Source: a bacterium (lineage in GTDB: Bacteria > NPL-UPA2 > JAUVJM01). Taken from it: a stretch of DNA of 59,466 nucleotides. Below the pieces are notes generated by a model, which saw nothing but the letters and a program-made list of their open reading frames with translations, was not told the origin of the DNA and did not search any database. Where the stretch lies: positions 1 to 59,466 of the forward strand of contig JAUWGW010000009.1 in assembly GCA_030606215.1 (NCBI GenBank), given 5' to 3'. This document shows positions 1 to 7,953 of the stretch, one piece after another (the stretch's first letter is position 1; each line of letters starts with the position of its first letter). A program made the position numbers and the translations under genes.

Positions 1-988
1 TTGCACTGTAAACATTATTATTTTGGCTTGTTCTAAACCATGCTGAAATCGTAAAGTCTTCTGTTCCAAGATTCAAACTGCTGTCACTCCCACAACCAAC
101 ATAATCATTACCTCCATCAAAAGAACCGCAGTGGGTACCGAATTTGCCGGGAGATACTGTATTTGCTCCTCCATAGGCAGTGCCGTGATTGCCCTGACCG
201 GATGAATCAATTACCTCAAAAAGTGTTCCATCCCAAGAATCCTCATCCATATGGTAGAGAGCTACAAGATATAAGTAGTATTGTGCTTTTATCTCCTCCT
301 CAGATAAAGCCCGGTTGTATATCTTCACCTCATCAATGAGACCGTTGAAATATCTAGTACCAACTGCCCATCTAAGTCTTCCTATCTCTACACTATCGGG
401 TATATCATCCCACACAGTGGGAGGAGTCCCTGCTGAGGAACTACTGGTCGGCAAATCTACTCCGTCCCTATAAAGTTTTATATTCAAAGGATTAAGTTCT
501 ACAACAGCTGATATGTGATGCCAATTTCCTACCCAATCATCAAAAGACCCAGAGGCAACTGTAACATAATTATTACCACCAGGATCTCTTGCATGAAGGC
601 TGAAGCTATCATCAGAATAAAAACGAAATTCGAAGATAGCATTCCCAGATACGCCTTTACTAACAAGTCCAACTGTTCCGCTATTGCTACCGCCAGATTT
701 TACCCACATAGAAATTGTCATATTTGAAGATGAACCATCAAACGGATTATCCATGTCTCCAACATCAACATACTTGTTGTTTCCATAAGAGCCACAGCGA
801 CCAACTTTACCATCGGCAAACCCTATACCACCATGTCCTGTTCCATTATTACCATTGCCGCTTGAATCATCCCAGTTATCCTCCATCTTCCAGTAGCCGA
901 CAAGACCGGTTTCTGCTCCTGCTGATGAAATAGTCAGAAAGGAAATTATTAGAGAAGCAGAAATTATAATAAGTTTTGTGTTTTTCAT
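1..988 (-). CDS. Secreted LamG-domain protein, 3' part cut by the window edge
   Basis: Reading the minus strand from the ATG at 988 gives an open frame to base 1 (329 complete codons). It starts with MKNTKLIIISASLIISFLTI and an AGAE stretch, a Sec signal peptide with likely cleavage near residue 25. Two LamG/concanavalin-like units follow. The first begins GLVGYWKMEDNWDDSSGNGN and closes with the family signature LIDEVKIYNRALSEEEI. The second starts at about residue 220 (LVALYHMDEDSWDG) and is cut by the edge. LamG units are beta-sandwich carbohydrate- or protein-binding folds in surface proteins. The start is 12 bases after the stop of the LamG pseudopilin, so the two are probably co-transcribed. 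I see no clear Shine-Dalgarno sequence. Binding target unknown. Confidence 0.85.
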   Translation of the reverse strand, partial: MKNTKLIIISASLIISFLTISSAGAETGLVGYWKMEDNWDDSSGNGNNGTGHGGIGFADGKVGRCGSYGNNKYVDVGDMDNPFDGSSSNMTISMWVKSGGSNSGTVGLVSKGVSGNAIFEFRFYSDDSFSLHARDPGGNNYVTVASGSFDDWVGNWHHISAVVELNPLNIKLYRDGVDLPTSSSSAGTPPTVWDDIPDSVEIGRLRWAVGTRYFNGLIDEVKIYNRALSEEEIKAQYYLYLVALYHMDEDSWDGTLFEVIDSSGQGNHGTAYGGANTVSPGKFGTHCGSFDGGNDYVGCGSDSSLNLGTEDFTISAWFRTSQNNNVYSA

Positions 989-1000
989 TTTGAATTTTTA

Positions 1001-2869
1001 TTATGGATGTTCAAGTCCAACATAATCCCTTTCCCAGATTGTGTCATCATAGGTTCCCGTAAAATCATCTTTTTTTGAATCAGTAAAGCCAAAAGCTGCT
1101 TCTTTTATCTCTTCTCCAGATAGAGCCCGGTTATATATTTTTACTTCGTCGATGAGGCCGTCAAAGTACTGTCTTGGAGTGCTATGATAATATCTCCCTA
1201 TCTCCAAAGCACCTCCGGTAGATAAGGCAACTTCGTCATTAGTAACTCCGTTCACTTCTCCATCAATATATATCTTCCAACTCGTCCCATCAAAAGTCCC
1301 TGCAATATGATACCAATGATCAGAATACATCCTATCATTTGAGCCAACTCCATGCCATGAACTGCCATCATAATGTCTAAAATAGGCTTTTGCGTCTGTC
1401 CCTATGGAAAAAACAAAATCAATGTTTGTACTATTTTGTGGACTTTTACACAAGATTTTGCCACCATGGTATAAATTAACATTTACCCATGCCATCACTG
1501 TTACCTTATTAACATCTAAACTTGAAACACTCCCAACATCAACATAATCATTGTTGCCATCAAAATACCCACAGCGACCGATTTTACCACTGGCTACTGT
1601 GTTTGCTCCATTTTTGGCTGTGCCATGATTATTATTTCCTGATGAGTCAATTACTTCACCAGCAGTGCCATTCCAGAAATACTCATTCATTTTCCAGTAG
1701 CCGACTAAACCACCTTCCTCTTCTGCCTCCCCGGGTAGTTCTTTCCTTAAGGTAATAGTATTTTTTAAACTGAATTTCTGAGTATCTTTTTTAAGTCCTA
1801 ACAGAATCTTAACTATTTTGATACTGTTACGTTTTGCCTGGGTGCTGGTATCAGTTACCTCATCATAATCTTCATCATAGTAGTTTACAACAAAGGTATC
1901 AGTATTGCATTCATGAACCAGTTGATGGCTGATTCCATTGACTTCCAAAGTTGGTTTATCTACAGGATTGCCCTGCCAAAAGATTCTTGTTCTGCGGACA
2001 TCATTGGAAACACGCACCTCATCTATCACTCCCTCAAAGGGATACTGGTTATTGGTGCCGTCGTAGCCAATGCAAAGGTTATCTGATGAGGTGGCAATGA
2101 AATTGGTGTGATTAGCGGTGGCAACATTATGTCCATTTATGTACAATTTTAGCTCTTCTCCTGTTTCCTCATCCTTATCGTATGTAAGAGCAGTATGAGC
2201 CCATGTGCTGCTGTTTCTCTGGACAGTCCGATTACTTATAATATCGTGCCAGTCACAGGAATAGTAAATACCCCCTACTAAATAACCACTGTCGTTAAGG
2301 TAAAGCCGATAGGCGGCGTGCATATAGATTATAGCCCCGCTGCCGCTTACGCCGGAATCAGGCTGGAGCCATGCTTCAAGTGTTAGCTTATCGCTGATTC
2401 TGAGGGTAGCGCCATTGCCGCAATCTACATAATCATCATTACCGTCAAATCTCAACGCATCTTTGCTCTCGCCATTATCATTGCCAACCCATGCAGGCTC
2501 GCCGGAAGCTTTCAAAGTCCCGTTATTTGTCCCTGTCTCATCGTTAGCAGTTGTTCCACTTCCTTCGTCAAAATGCCAGAGAGAGATAGTATAACCATCC
2601 ACTTCAGGAGCGGCGAGAGCTAAAGGGGTAAACACCACGCTTTTATCCCCTGCATAGTAGATACTGCCTGCTTTCTTGAGCTGACGTTCAATTTTATTCA
2701 TTGCAATAGTCGCTTCCTGGTGAAGTAGCAGTTTTGGGTCTTTTACCTTCCAATCGCGCAGAGCTCCTGTAAATATAATGGCAACAGCCGCTATCATGAA
2801 TGAAGCTATAACCATAGAGAGGAGCATTTCAAGAAGCGTTAGTCCCTTAGAAGAGTTATGAGTCCACAT
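1001..2869 (-). CDS. PilW/GspJ-type pseudopilin fused to two LamG domains
   Basis: I place the start at 2869 because AAAGGAG lies ten bases upstream and the protein then begins MWTHNSSKGLTLLEMLLSMV, a type III prepilin leader with the cleavage Gly before Leu and Glu at mature position 5. The hydrophobic helix (about residues 9-32) is followed by a short pilin-like helix. A first LamG unit (about 86-293) ends IDEVRVSNDVR, and a second (about 385-585) ends LIDEVKIYNRALSGEEI. Pseudopilins of this class are usually about 200 residues; this one is 622. It overlaps the upstream pseudopilin by 31 bases. It is likely a minor tip pseudopilin displaying carbohydrate- or protein-binding modules. Fusion is seen; tip placement and ligand are inferred. 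Confidence 0.85.
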   Translation of the reverse strand: MWTHNSSKGLTLLEMLLSMVIASFMIAAVAIIFTGALRDWKVKDPKLLLHQEATIAMNKIERQLKKAGSIYYAGDKSVVFTPLALAAPEVDGYTISLWHFDEGSGTTANDETGTNNGTLKASGEPAWVGNDNGESKDALRFDGNDDYVDCGNGATLRISDKLTLEAWLQPDSGVSGSGAIIYMHAAYRLYLNDSGYLVGGIYYSCDWHDIISNRTVQRNSSTWAHTALTYDKDEETGEELKLYINGHNVATANHTNFIATSSDNLCIGYDGTNNQYPFEGVIDEVRVSNDVRRTRIFWQGNPVDKPTLEVNGISHQLVHECNTDTFVVNYYDEDYDEVTDTSTQAKRNSIKIVKILLGLKKDTQKFSLKNTITLRKELPGEAEEEGGLVGYWKMNEYFWNGTAGEVIDSSGNNNHGTAKNGANTVASGKIGRCGYFDGNNDYVDVGSVSSLDVNKVTVMAWVNVNLYHGGKILCKSPQNSTNIDFVFSIGTDAKAYFRHYDGSSWHGVGSNDRMYSDHWYHIAGTFDGTSWKIYIDGEVNGVTNDEVALSTGGALEIGRYYHSTPRQYFDGLIDEVKIYNRALSGEEIKEAAFGFTDSKKDDFTGTYDDTIWERDYVGLEHP

Positions 2870-3309
2870 AAAATGGATGCTCCTTTCTCCTGCCAGAAAA
2901 CAGTAACCTGGACTTTTTTGTAGGTATCTATACCTCCTGCCCATTCAACCTGAGTAACTCTGTCAACAGTGCCGGGCAGACCAAGCTTTTTCTCAGGAGT
3001 AAGGTCTAATTCAGTGAGGTAGAGATTATCATCAAGGTATGAAACGGTATGTTCTACTACATTGGAAAGGGAAGAACCATTGAAGGAATAAGCGCCGGTT
3101 CCTTCATCAATAGTTATTCCATTTTGAACAAGATGTCTTATATCTTCTATTCTCTCCTGCGCAAGATTGGTTGCAATAGCCAGATTCTCAGCGCTTTCGC
3201 TTCCCCTGCTAACCACGGAAAACATCTCAATTATGGCAATTAGCGCAAACCCAACTATTACAGTTGCAATTAGCACCTCAACGAGAGAAAAACCCTTCTC
3301 TCTTCTCAC
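2839..3309 (-). CDS. Minor pseudopilin, GspI/PilV type
   Basis: The 156-residue protein begins MRREKGFSLVEVLIATVIVG, a class III prepilin signal with the cleavage Gly, then FSLVE with Glu at mature position 5, and a long hydrophobic helix. A GTG start is chosen because AGGAGGG lies nine bases upstream; the nearby ATG is out of frame and meets a stop at once. The C-terminal part is short and pilin-like, with no LamG domain. It lies between the GspG-like gene and the LamG pseudopilin and overlaps the latter by 31 bases, so translation is probably coupled. Expected role: minor subunit initiating or capping the pseudopilus in the inner membrane. Assignment to GspI rather than PilV is not certain. 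Confidence 0.8.
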   Translation of the reverse strand: MRREKGFSLVEVLIATVIVGFALIAIIEMFSVVSRGSESAENLAIATNLAQERIEDIRHLVQNGITIDEGTGAYSFNGSSLSNVVEHTVSYLDDNLYLTELDLTPEKKLGLPGTVDRVTQVEWAGGIDTYKKVQVTVFWQEKGASILCGLITLLRD

Positions 3310-3370
3310 ATGTTTTTTCCCTCCTATATCTTTACTTTCTACTCTTTACTTAACTTCCTATAAGCTGCAG

Positions 3371-3820
3371 TTAGCCGCCGTGGTTATACTCTTTGCAGTT
3401 ACTTACCCAGATGTCATCACCAGGAGCGTCGCCGCCAGTTACTGTGTCAGTCCCTGCTGTGAGAGGTTTTGCATTACCATCAGGTCCAACGCTGTAAATG
3501 ACATAATATGCATTGGTCCCATCAGTGTCGTAACCGTAGTCGCCGGTGCCGAATGGGTCAGTGGGAACCTCATCCACTAATCTATTTGTCTCTGATGTCA
3601 AAGCGTCCTCAATCTTGCCGTCTTCAGGTGTTTGTCCATTGTTGATAGCGTAGGCTTCCACTGCTGTCTTTAGAGTGTGCAGATCGGCTTTAACAGCTTT
3701 CGTCTTAGCTTCTGTAGAATAATCGGTTGCCCTCATCACGAGGATAGCCGACAGAAAGCCAATTATGACCATCACTAACAGCATCTCAATCAGTGTAAAG
3801 CCCTTGTTGTTTCTTACCAT
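3371..3820 (-). CDS. Major pseudopilin-like protein, GspG type
   Basis: It begins MVRNNKGFTLIEMLLVMVII, a textbook prepilin leader with cleavage after Gly7 and Glu at mature position 5. Then come an N-terminal amphipathic helix, the GspG-style motif AYAINNGQTPE, and PTDPFGTGDYGYDTDGTNAY, which matches the calcium-binding region of major type II secretion pseudopilins. Length (149) is typical of GspG. A strong GGAGGAGG sequence precedes the ATG. Expected role: main subunit of the pseudopilus fibre after processing by a prepilin peptidase, which is not in this window. It sits downstream of gspF-like and a second short pseudopilin in one operon. Confidence 0.85.
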   Translation of the reverse strand: MVRNNKGFTLIEMLLVMVIIGFLSAILVMRATDYSTEAKTKAVKADLHTLKTAVEAYAINNGQTPEDGKIEDALTSETNRLVDEVPTDPFGTGDYGYDTDGTNAYYVIYSVGPDGNAKPLTAGTDTVTGGDAPGDDIWVSNCKEYNHGG

Positions 3821-3839
3821 ATTTTTTTCACCTCCTCCT

Positions 3840-4196
3840 TTAATCTCCCCTTTGAGCCCCCTTTACTAAATGACAATCATACACTTTCCCGTTTACCGGG
3901 TCATAGATGTATCTCTTTCCAAAGGGGTCTATGGGATAGTTTTCCTCATCTACCGAAGAAATTGCTTCTGAGTTTAAAGCCTTCATACTCAGGCAGCGAA
4001 TGTCTGGTGGGAAAACTCCATAGCGCAGATTGTATGCCTGAATAGTTACCTGTAGATTCCTTAACTCTGCTTTCATCAACACCTCTCTCGCGTGAGAAAT
4101 AGTTGACTGACACTGCTCCAGCACGACAAAGATAATCGTTCCAATCAGAGCAGTAGCTAATATAAGTCCAATGACACTAAAACCATTGCTTTTCAC
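3840..4196 (-). CDS. Short pseudopilin-like protein lacking Glu5
   Basis: The 118-residue product starts at a GTG with MKSNGFSVIGLILATALIG. If it is cleaved after Gly5, position 5 of the mature protein is Gly and not the Glu found in the three other pseudopilins here. The rest has a helix and GspG-like pieces (IQAYNLRYGVFPPD, then YPIDPFGKRYIYDP) that match the calcium-loop region of major pseudopilins. It lies between gspF-like and gspG-like genes with a ten-base gap upstream. GspK is the known pseudopilin lacking Glu5, but this protein is far shorter and looks like a GspG derivative. Function unknown; membership in the apparatus is inferred from leader and position. Confidence 0.7.
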   Translation of the reverse strand: MKSNGFSVIGLILATALIGTIIFVVLEQCQSTISHAREVLMKAELRNLQVTIQAYNLRYGVFPPDIRCLSMKALNSEAISSVDEENYPIDPFGKRYIYDPVNGKVYDCHLVKGAQRGD

Positions 4197-4206
4197 GAAC
4201 CGAGAA

Positions 4207-5421
4207 CTATTTCATCACCTTCATCATATTAAATATGGGCAAATATATTGATAAAGCAATGAAAGCGATAGCTCCAGCCATCATAATAACAAGCACAGGT
4301 TCAAGAATAGTCGTAAGATTCTTAATTGCATAATCCACCTGCTTATCATAATCATCAGCAACGTTTTTAAAAGCATCTTCCAGCCTTCCTGTTTTTTCAC
4401 CAACACCTATCATCCTAACAGTCATGAGAGGAAACTCCCCTGTCTCCTTAAGCGGGGTTGTAATAGTTTCTCCTTCTCTGACAGCAGTTTCTACTTCACT
4501 CATTGCTTTCTTGAAGACCATATTCCCTGCACTTTCTGCGGCAATGTGCAGAGACAGCAGAATATTGACGCCGCTTCTTCCTAATATTTCCAGCGAGCGG
4601 CTTATGCGCGAGATAGTTATCTTACGGACAAGTGTTCCAAAAAGCGGAAGATTAAGCTTGAAATGGTCAAATCTCATCCTGCCTGACGGATTGCTGATGT
4701 ATATAATCGCACCTATAATAAAAATTACAACTCCGCCTATGATAAAATACCATTCTGATCTGAGGAAAGATGAAAGCCACAATAATAATTTTGTGGGGAC
4801 AGGTAGCTGCACGTTTGCTTTTGTAAAAACATAGGCAAATTTTGGAAAGACAAATGTCACAAGGAATATGATGACAGAAATTCCTGTGAATACCAGTACT
4901 AATGGATACATTGTCCCCGATTTGATTTGCGCTCTCAAGTCTACTTCCTTCTCGAGAAAATGAGCAAGCTGGTCAAGAACTTCCTCCAACCGTCCGCTTT
5001 CTTCCCCCACTCTTAATGTATTGATAAATAGTGAAGAAAAAGTCTGAGGTTGTTTTCTTAGAGCATCAGATAGGGAAATTCCCTCTTCCATATCTCTTTT
5101 CGCCTGGATGAGAACCTGCTGAAGCTTTTTATTTTCACTCTGTTCTATCAGAATGTCAAAAGTCTGAAGAACAGTCAATCCGGACCGAAGCATTGTTGCT
5201 AATTGTCTTGCAAACTGACTGATATCAGTCTTGCTTGCTTTTTGGAATCTGATAAAGATGTCTTCTTGAAAATGAGGATGGGTTCGTTCCTGTGAAACAC
5301 TTGAGACAAAATAACCCAACTGGCTAAGTTTTTCCATTAAATCACTTTCATCAGGAGCTTCTAATGTCCCTTCTACTATTTCACCTGTTTCTTTTCTTCC
5401 TTTATATCTGTAAACGGGCAT
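4207..5421 (-). CDS. gspF: Type II secretion / type IV pilus inner-membrane platform protein
   Basis: A 404-residue GspF/PilC-family protein. The N-terminus MPVYRYKGRKETGEIVEGTL is typical of the family. Two T2SSF repeats follow (about 70-190 and 270-400), each a helical bundle with FARQLATMLRSG and ISRSLEILGRSG signatures, and three transmembrane segments lie near residues 172-195, 225-245 and 372-398. The conserved GEESGRLEEVL and GEKTGRLEDAF motifs occur in both repeats. It would couple the cytoplasmic ATPase to pseudopilin assembly. It follows the ATPase by 11 bases. Whether the system is secretion or pilus cannot be told, because no secretin, GspC or PilM-type gene is in view. Confidence 0.9.
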   Translation of the reverse strand: MPVYRYKGRKETGEIVEGTLEAPDESDLMEKLSQLGYFVSSVSQERTHPHFQEDIFIRFQKASKTDISQFARQLATMLRSGLTVLQTFDILIEQSENKKLQQVLIQAKRDMEEGISLSDALRKQPQTFSSLFINTLRVGEESGRLEEVLDQLAHFLEKEVDLRAQIKSGTMYPLVLVFTGISVIIFLVTFVFPKFAYVFTKANVQLPVPTKLLLWLSSFLRSEWYFIIGGVVIFIIGAIIYISNPSGRMRFDHFKLNLPLFGTLVRKITISRISRSLEILGRSGVNILLSLHIAAESAGNMVFKKAMSEVETAVREGETITTPLKETGEFPLMTVRMIGVGEKTGRLEDAFKNVADDYDKQVDYAIKNLTTILEPVLVIMMAGAIAFIALSIYLPIFNMMKVMK

Positions 5422-5432
5422 TTTTATTGTCC

Positions 5433-7103
5433 CTAATCCTGTGTAACCCGCAGGATTTCCTCAACAGTGGTTTTGCCACTGCGAACAAACTGCAGTCCTG
5501 CCTCCCGCAGAGTCATCATACCGGCACGCTGTGCGGCTTGATGAATAACTAAAGGAGTGGATTTGGCAACAATCAGAGTTTGGAGTTCTTGTCCTGGAAT
5601 CATTAGCTCAAATATGCCTGTTCTGCCTTTGTAACCTGTGTCACCACAATTCTGGCAGCCTTTGCCTTTATAAAACTTCGTCTCTGCATCTAAGCCAAGG
5701 GTTTTTAGAAGCTCCTCTTTCGGTTTATAAAGTTCTTTACAGTGAGGGCAGATAAGGCGAACCAGTCTCTGCGCCAATGCGCCAATGATTGAAGAGGACA
5801 CTAAAAAAGGTTCAATTCCCATATCTATAAGTCTTGTTACAGCGCCGGGAGCATCGTTTGTATGAAGTGTGCTAAGTACGAGATGTCCCGTAAGTGCTGA
5901 TTGGATAGATATTTTAGCCGTTTCTAAATCCCTTATCTCTCCTACCATTATCACATCAGGGTCTTGCCTGAGGATATTGCGAAGCCCCGTTGCAAATGTC
6001 CATCCTGCTCTGGGATTAATCTGGGATTGATTAAGACCGCTTAGCTGGTATTCTACGGGGTCTTCAATGGTAGTTATGTTTATTTCCGTTGTCCTTATCT
6101 TGCTAAGAGCCGCATAAAGTGTGGTTGTCTTGCCGGAGCCAGTAGGCCCTGTGACAAGAATGATACCGTGTGCATGGCTGATAAGAGATTCAAACTTTTT
6201 CAAGGTGTCAGGTAAAAATCCAAGTTCAGCCAAACTATATTTAGCGCTGCCTTTGTAGAGAAGACGGAGAACAACTTTTTCCCCTCGTATTGTAGGAAAT
6301 GTAGCTACTCTCATGTCCATTTCTTTGCCTTCAGCCTTGAATTCAATATGACCGTCCTGTGGAATCCTTTTCTCAGCAATATTCATCCCTGCTAAAATCT
6401 TGATTCTGGAGACAATCAACGGATGAAGGTGAAGTGGGAGTTGAAGATTTTCATGCAAAACTCCGTCAATCCTGTAACGAACTTTCAGAATATTCTCGTC
6501 CGGCTCAATATGAATATCGCTTGCCCTATCGGTGATTGCCTGTGAGATAATCATGTCAACTGCTCTTATTACAGGGGCTTTTTCAGTTACTTCTATCTCC
6601 GGCCCGCTGATTACTGATGGTTCTCTCCCTATGCTTATGTTCCCTACTATATCGTGGATAGTATCAGTAACACGGTAATGACGTTCAATTGCTTCTCTTA
6701 TGCTTGTTTCAGTGCTTATCACAGCTTCAACAATAAAGCCGGTTTCGGACTGTATTCTGTCGATAATTTCCAGATTCATTGGGTCAGCCATTGCGACAGT
6801 GAGGGTATTGTCAATTCTGAAAAGTGGTATAAGACAGTGCTGGCGGCAAATGTTTTCACTGACAAGATGTGCGATTTTGGAGTCAATAACGTAGTTAGAA
6901 AGCTCCACTCTCGGTATGCGAAGCTGGGAACTCAATTCTTCCGCAAGAGTTTCCTCTTTTATAAAACCGAGACGAACCAGGCTCTGCCCCAAAAACTCGT
7001 CCTTTTCTTTCTGCCTTTCAATAGCTTCGCTGAGCTGCTCTTTAGTTATCAGGCCTTTTCCAGCCAGAATCTCCCCTAACCTTTTTCTTTTCACCTCAGC
7101 CAT
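5433..7103 (-). CDS. gspE: GspE/PilB-family assembly ATPase
   Basis: A 556-residue secretion/pilus ATPase. The N-terminal part (about 5-140) is an MshEN/GspE-N region starting RLGEILAGKGLITKEQL. The ATPase core has ASDIHIEP, Walker A GPTGSGKTTTLYAAL (near 315), the Asp box with TTIEDPVEYQL, Walker B DPDVIMVGEIRD and the His box STLHTNDAPGA. A zinc-binding tetracysteine (CPHC near 449 and CQNC near 483) and KGRTGIFELM close the protein, as in GspE and PilB. It would power pseudopilin polymerisation from the cytoplasm. MshEN domains often bind cyclic di-GMP; the degenerate GGDEF-like tail of the upstream kinase makes that worth noting, but binding here is not shown. Confidence 0.92.
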   Translation of the reverse strand: MAEVKRKRLGEILAGKGLITKEQLSEAIERQKEKDEFLGQSLVRLGFIKEETLAEELSSQLRIPRVELSNYVIDSKIAHLVSENICRQHCLIPLFRIDNTLTVAMADPMNLEIIDRIQSETGFIVEAVISTETSIREAIERHYRVTDTIHDIVGNISIGREPSVISGPEIEVTEKAPVIRAVDMIISQAITDRASDIHIEPDENILKVRYRIDGVLHENLQLPLHLHPLIVSRIKILAGMNIAEKRIPQDGHIEFKAEGKEMDMRVATFPTIRGEKVVLRLLYKGSAKYSLAELGFLPDTLKKFESLISHAHGIILVTGPTGSGKTTTLYAALSKIRTTEINITTIEDPVEYQLSGLNQSQINPRAGWTFATGLRNILRQDPDVIMVGEIRDLETAKISIQSALTGHLVLSTLHTNDAPGAVTRLIDMGIEPFLVSSSIIGALAQRLVRLICPHCKELYKPKEELLKTLGLDAETKFYKGKGCQNCGDTGYKGRTGIFELMIPGQELQTLIVAKSTPLVIHQAAQRAGMMTLREAGLQFVRSGKTTVEEILRVTQD

Positions 7104-7160
7104 CTTTAGCTCCCGCTACGTTTCCCAAGAAGTTTTTCTATCGTGCTCAAAAGCTCCTGT

Positions 7161-7559
7161 TTACTCCTTTCCTGTACACCTCCTGCGGGCGAGAAAGAGT
7201 TGACGCTCAACCTCACGCAGAAGTTCGTCTGTTATGTATGGTTTAGTGACATATGCATCAGCTCCTGCTTCAATCCCCAGGAGCTTATCTTCTGTCTGGT
7301 CTTTTACCGTAAGCATAACTATTGGGATATCTCTATATCTTCTATTTTTCTTTAACCGGCGACAAACTTCATACCCATCCATTCCAGGCAGTATTAAATC
7401 AAGGATAATGAGATCCGGTCTCAGTTTTTGTATTTTCTTCAGAGCAGTTTCTCCGGTGGGGGCAGTTATCACCTTGAGTTCTTTTGAAGTTAGCCGGCGT
7501 TCTAATGTTTCTAAAATACCTAAATCATCGTCTATGAGGAGAATCTGCCCTTTTGCCAT
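7161..7559 (-). CDS. Single-domain response regulator
   Basis: A receiver-only protein of 132 residues from the start at 7559, chosen because GGAGGGG lies just upstream and the product then begins MAKGQILLIDDD. It has the acidic pair near residues 10-11, the phospho-acceptor Asp54 in LIILDLILPGMDG, the Thr in VMLTVKD and the Lys in YVTKPY. No output domain is present, so it would act by protein contact. Candidate partners are the adjacent ATPase or the kinase, though this is inferred from position. It starts two bases after the stop of the preceding receiver gene and lies 57 bases before the GspE-like gene. Confidence 0.88.
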   Translation of the reverse strand: MAKGQILLIDDDLGILETLERRLTSKELKVITAPTGETALKKIQKLRPDLIILDLILPGMDGYEVCRRLKKNRRYRDIPIVMLTVKDQTEDKLLGIEAGADAYVTKPYITDELLREVERQLFLARRRCTGKE

Positions 7560-7560
7560 T

Positions 7561-7953
7561 TTACTCCCCTCCGGAAATATTTTTCTCAATTGTGGAGAGC
7601 AAATCATCCGATTCAAAAGGTTTTGTGAGATATCCCACTGCGCCCAATGCAGTGGCCTTATTGCCGAAATCCTCAGGGAAGGGGGAAGAAGCGGTAAATA
7701 TGATTATCGGTATTTCTCTTGTCTCTTCACAAGCTTTCAATCTCCTGCAAACTTCATAGCCGTCAAGTTCCGGCATCACGAGGTCAAGCAAAATTAAGTC
7801 AGGTTTAAAAGAGGTTGCTTTCTCAATTCCTTCTTTACCGTTTGCAGCAGTGATAACCTCATAGTTATTGGCTTCCAGGCGACGCATGGAAACAAGGAGA
7901 ATTGCCGGCTCATCATCTATTATCAATATCTTTTTCTTATCCACTGTGTCCAC
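7561..7953 (-). CDS. Single-domain response regulator
   Basis: A 130-residue CheY-like receiver with no output domain. Visible residues are IIDDEP near 11-16, the phospho-acceptor Asp57 in LILLDLVMPELDG, Thr in IIIFTAS and Lys in YLTKPFE. It overlaps the 3' end of the kinase gene by 17 bases, so the two are likely translationally coupled and cognate. It is similar in plan to the next receiver but is not a recent copy, since many positions differ. It probably carries the phosphoryl group between the kinase and a machine component or a second regulator. Confidence 0.88.
   Translation of the reverse strand: MDTVDKKKILIIDDEPAILLVSMRRLEANNYEVITAANGKEGIEKATSFKPDLILLDLVMPELDGYEVCRRLKACEETREIPIIIFTASSPFPEDFGNKATALGAVGYLTKPFESDDLLSTIEKNISGGE

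Noticed and set aside
3167-3580. Plus-strand reading frame opposite the pseudopilin genes
   Set aside because: It has no recognisable domain and lies opposite two clear pseudopilin genes with good start signals.
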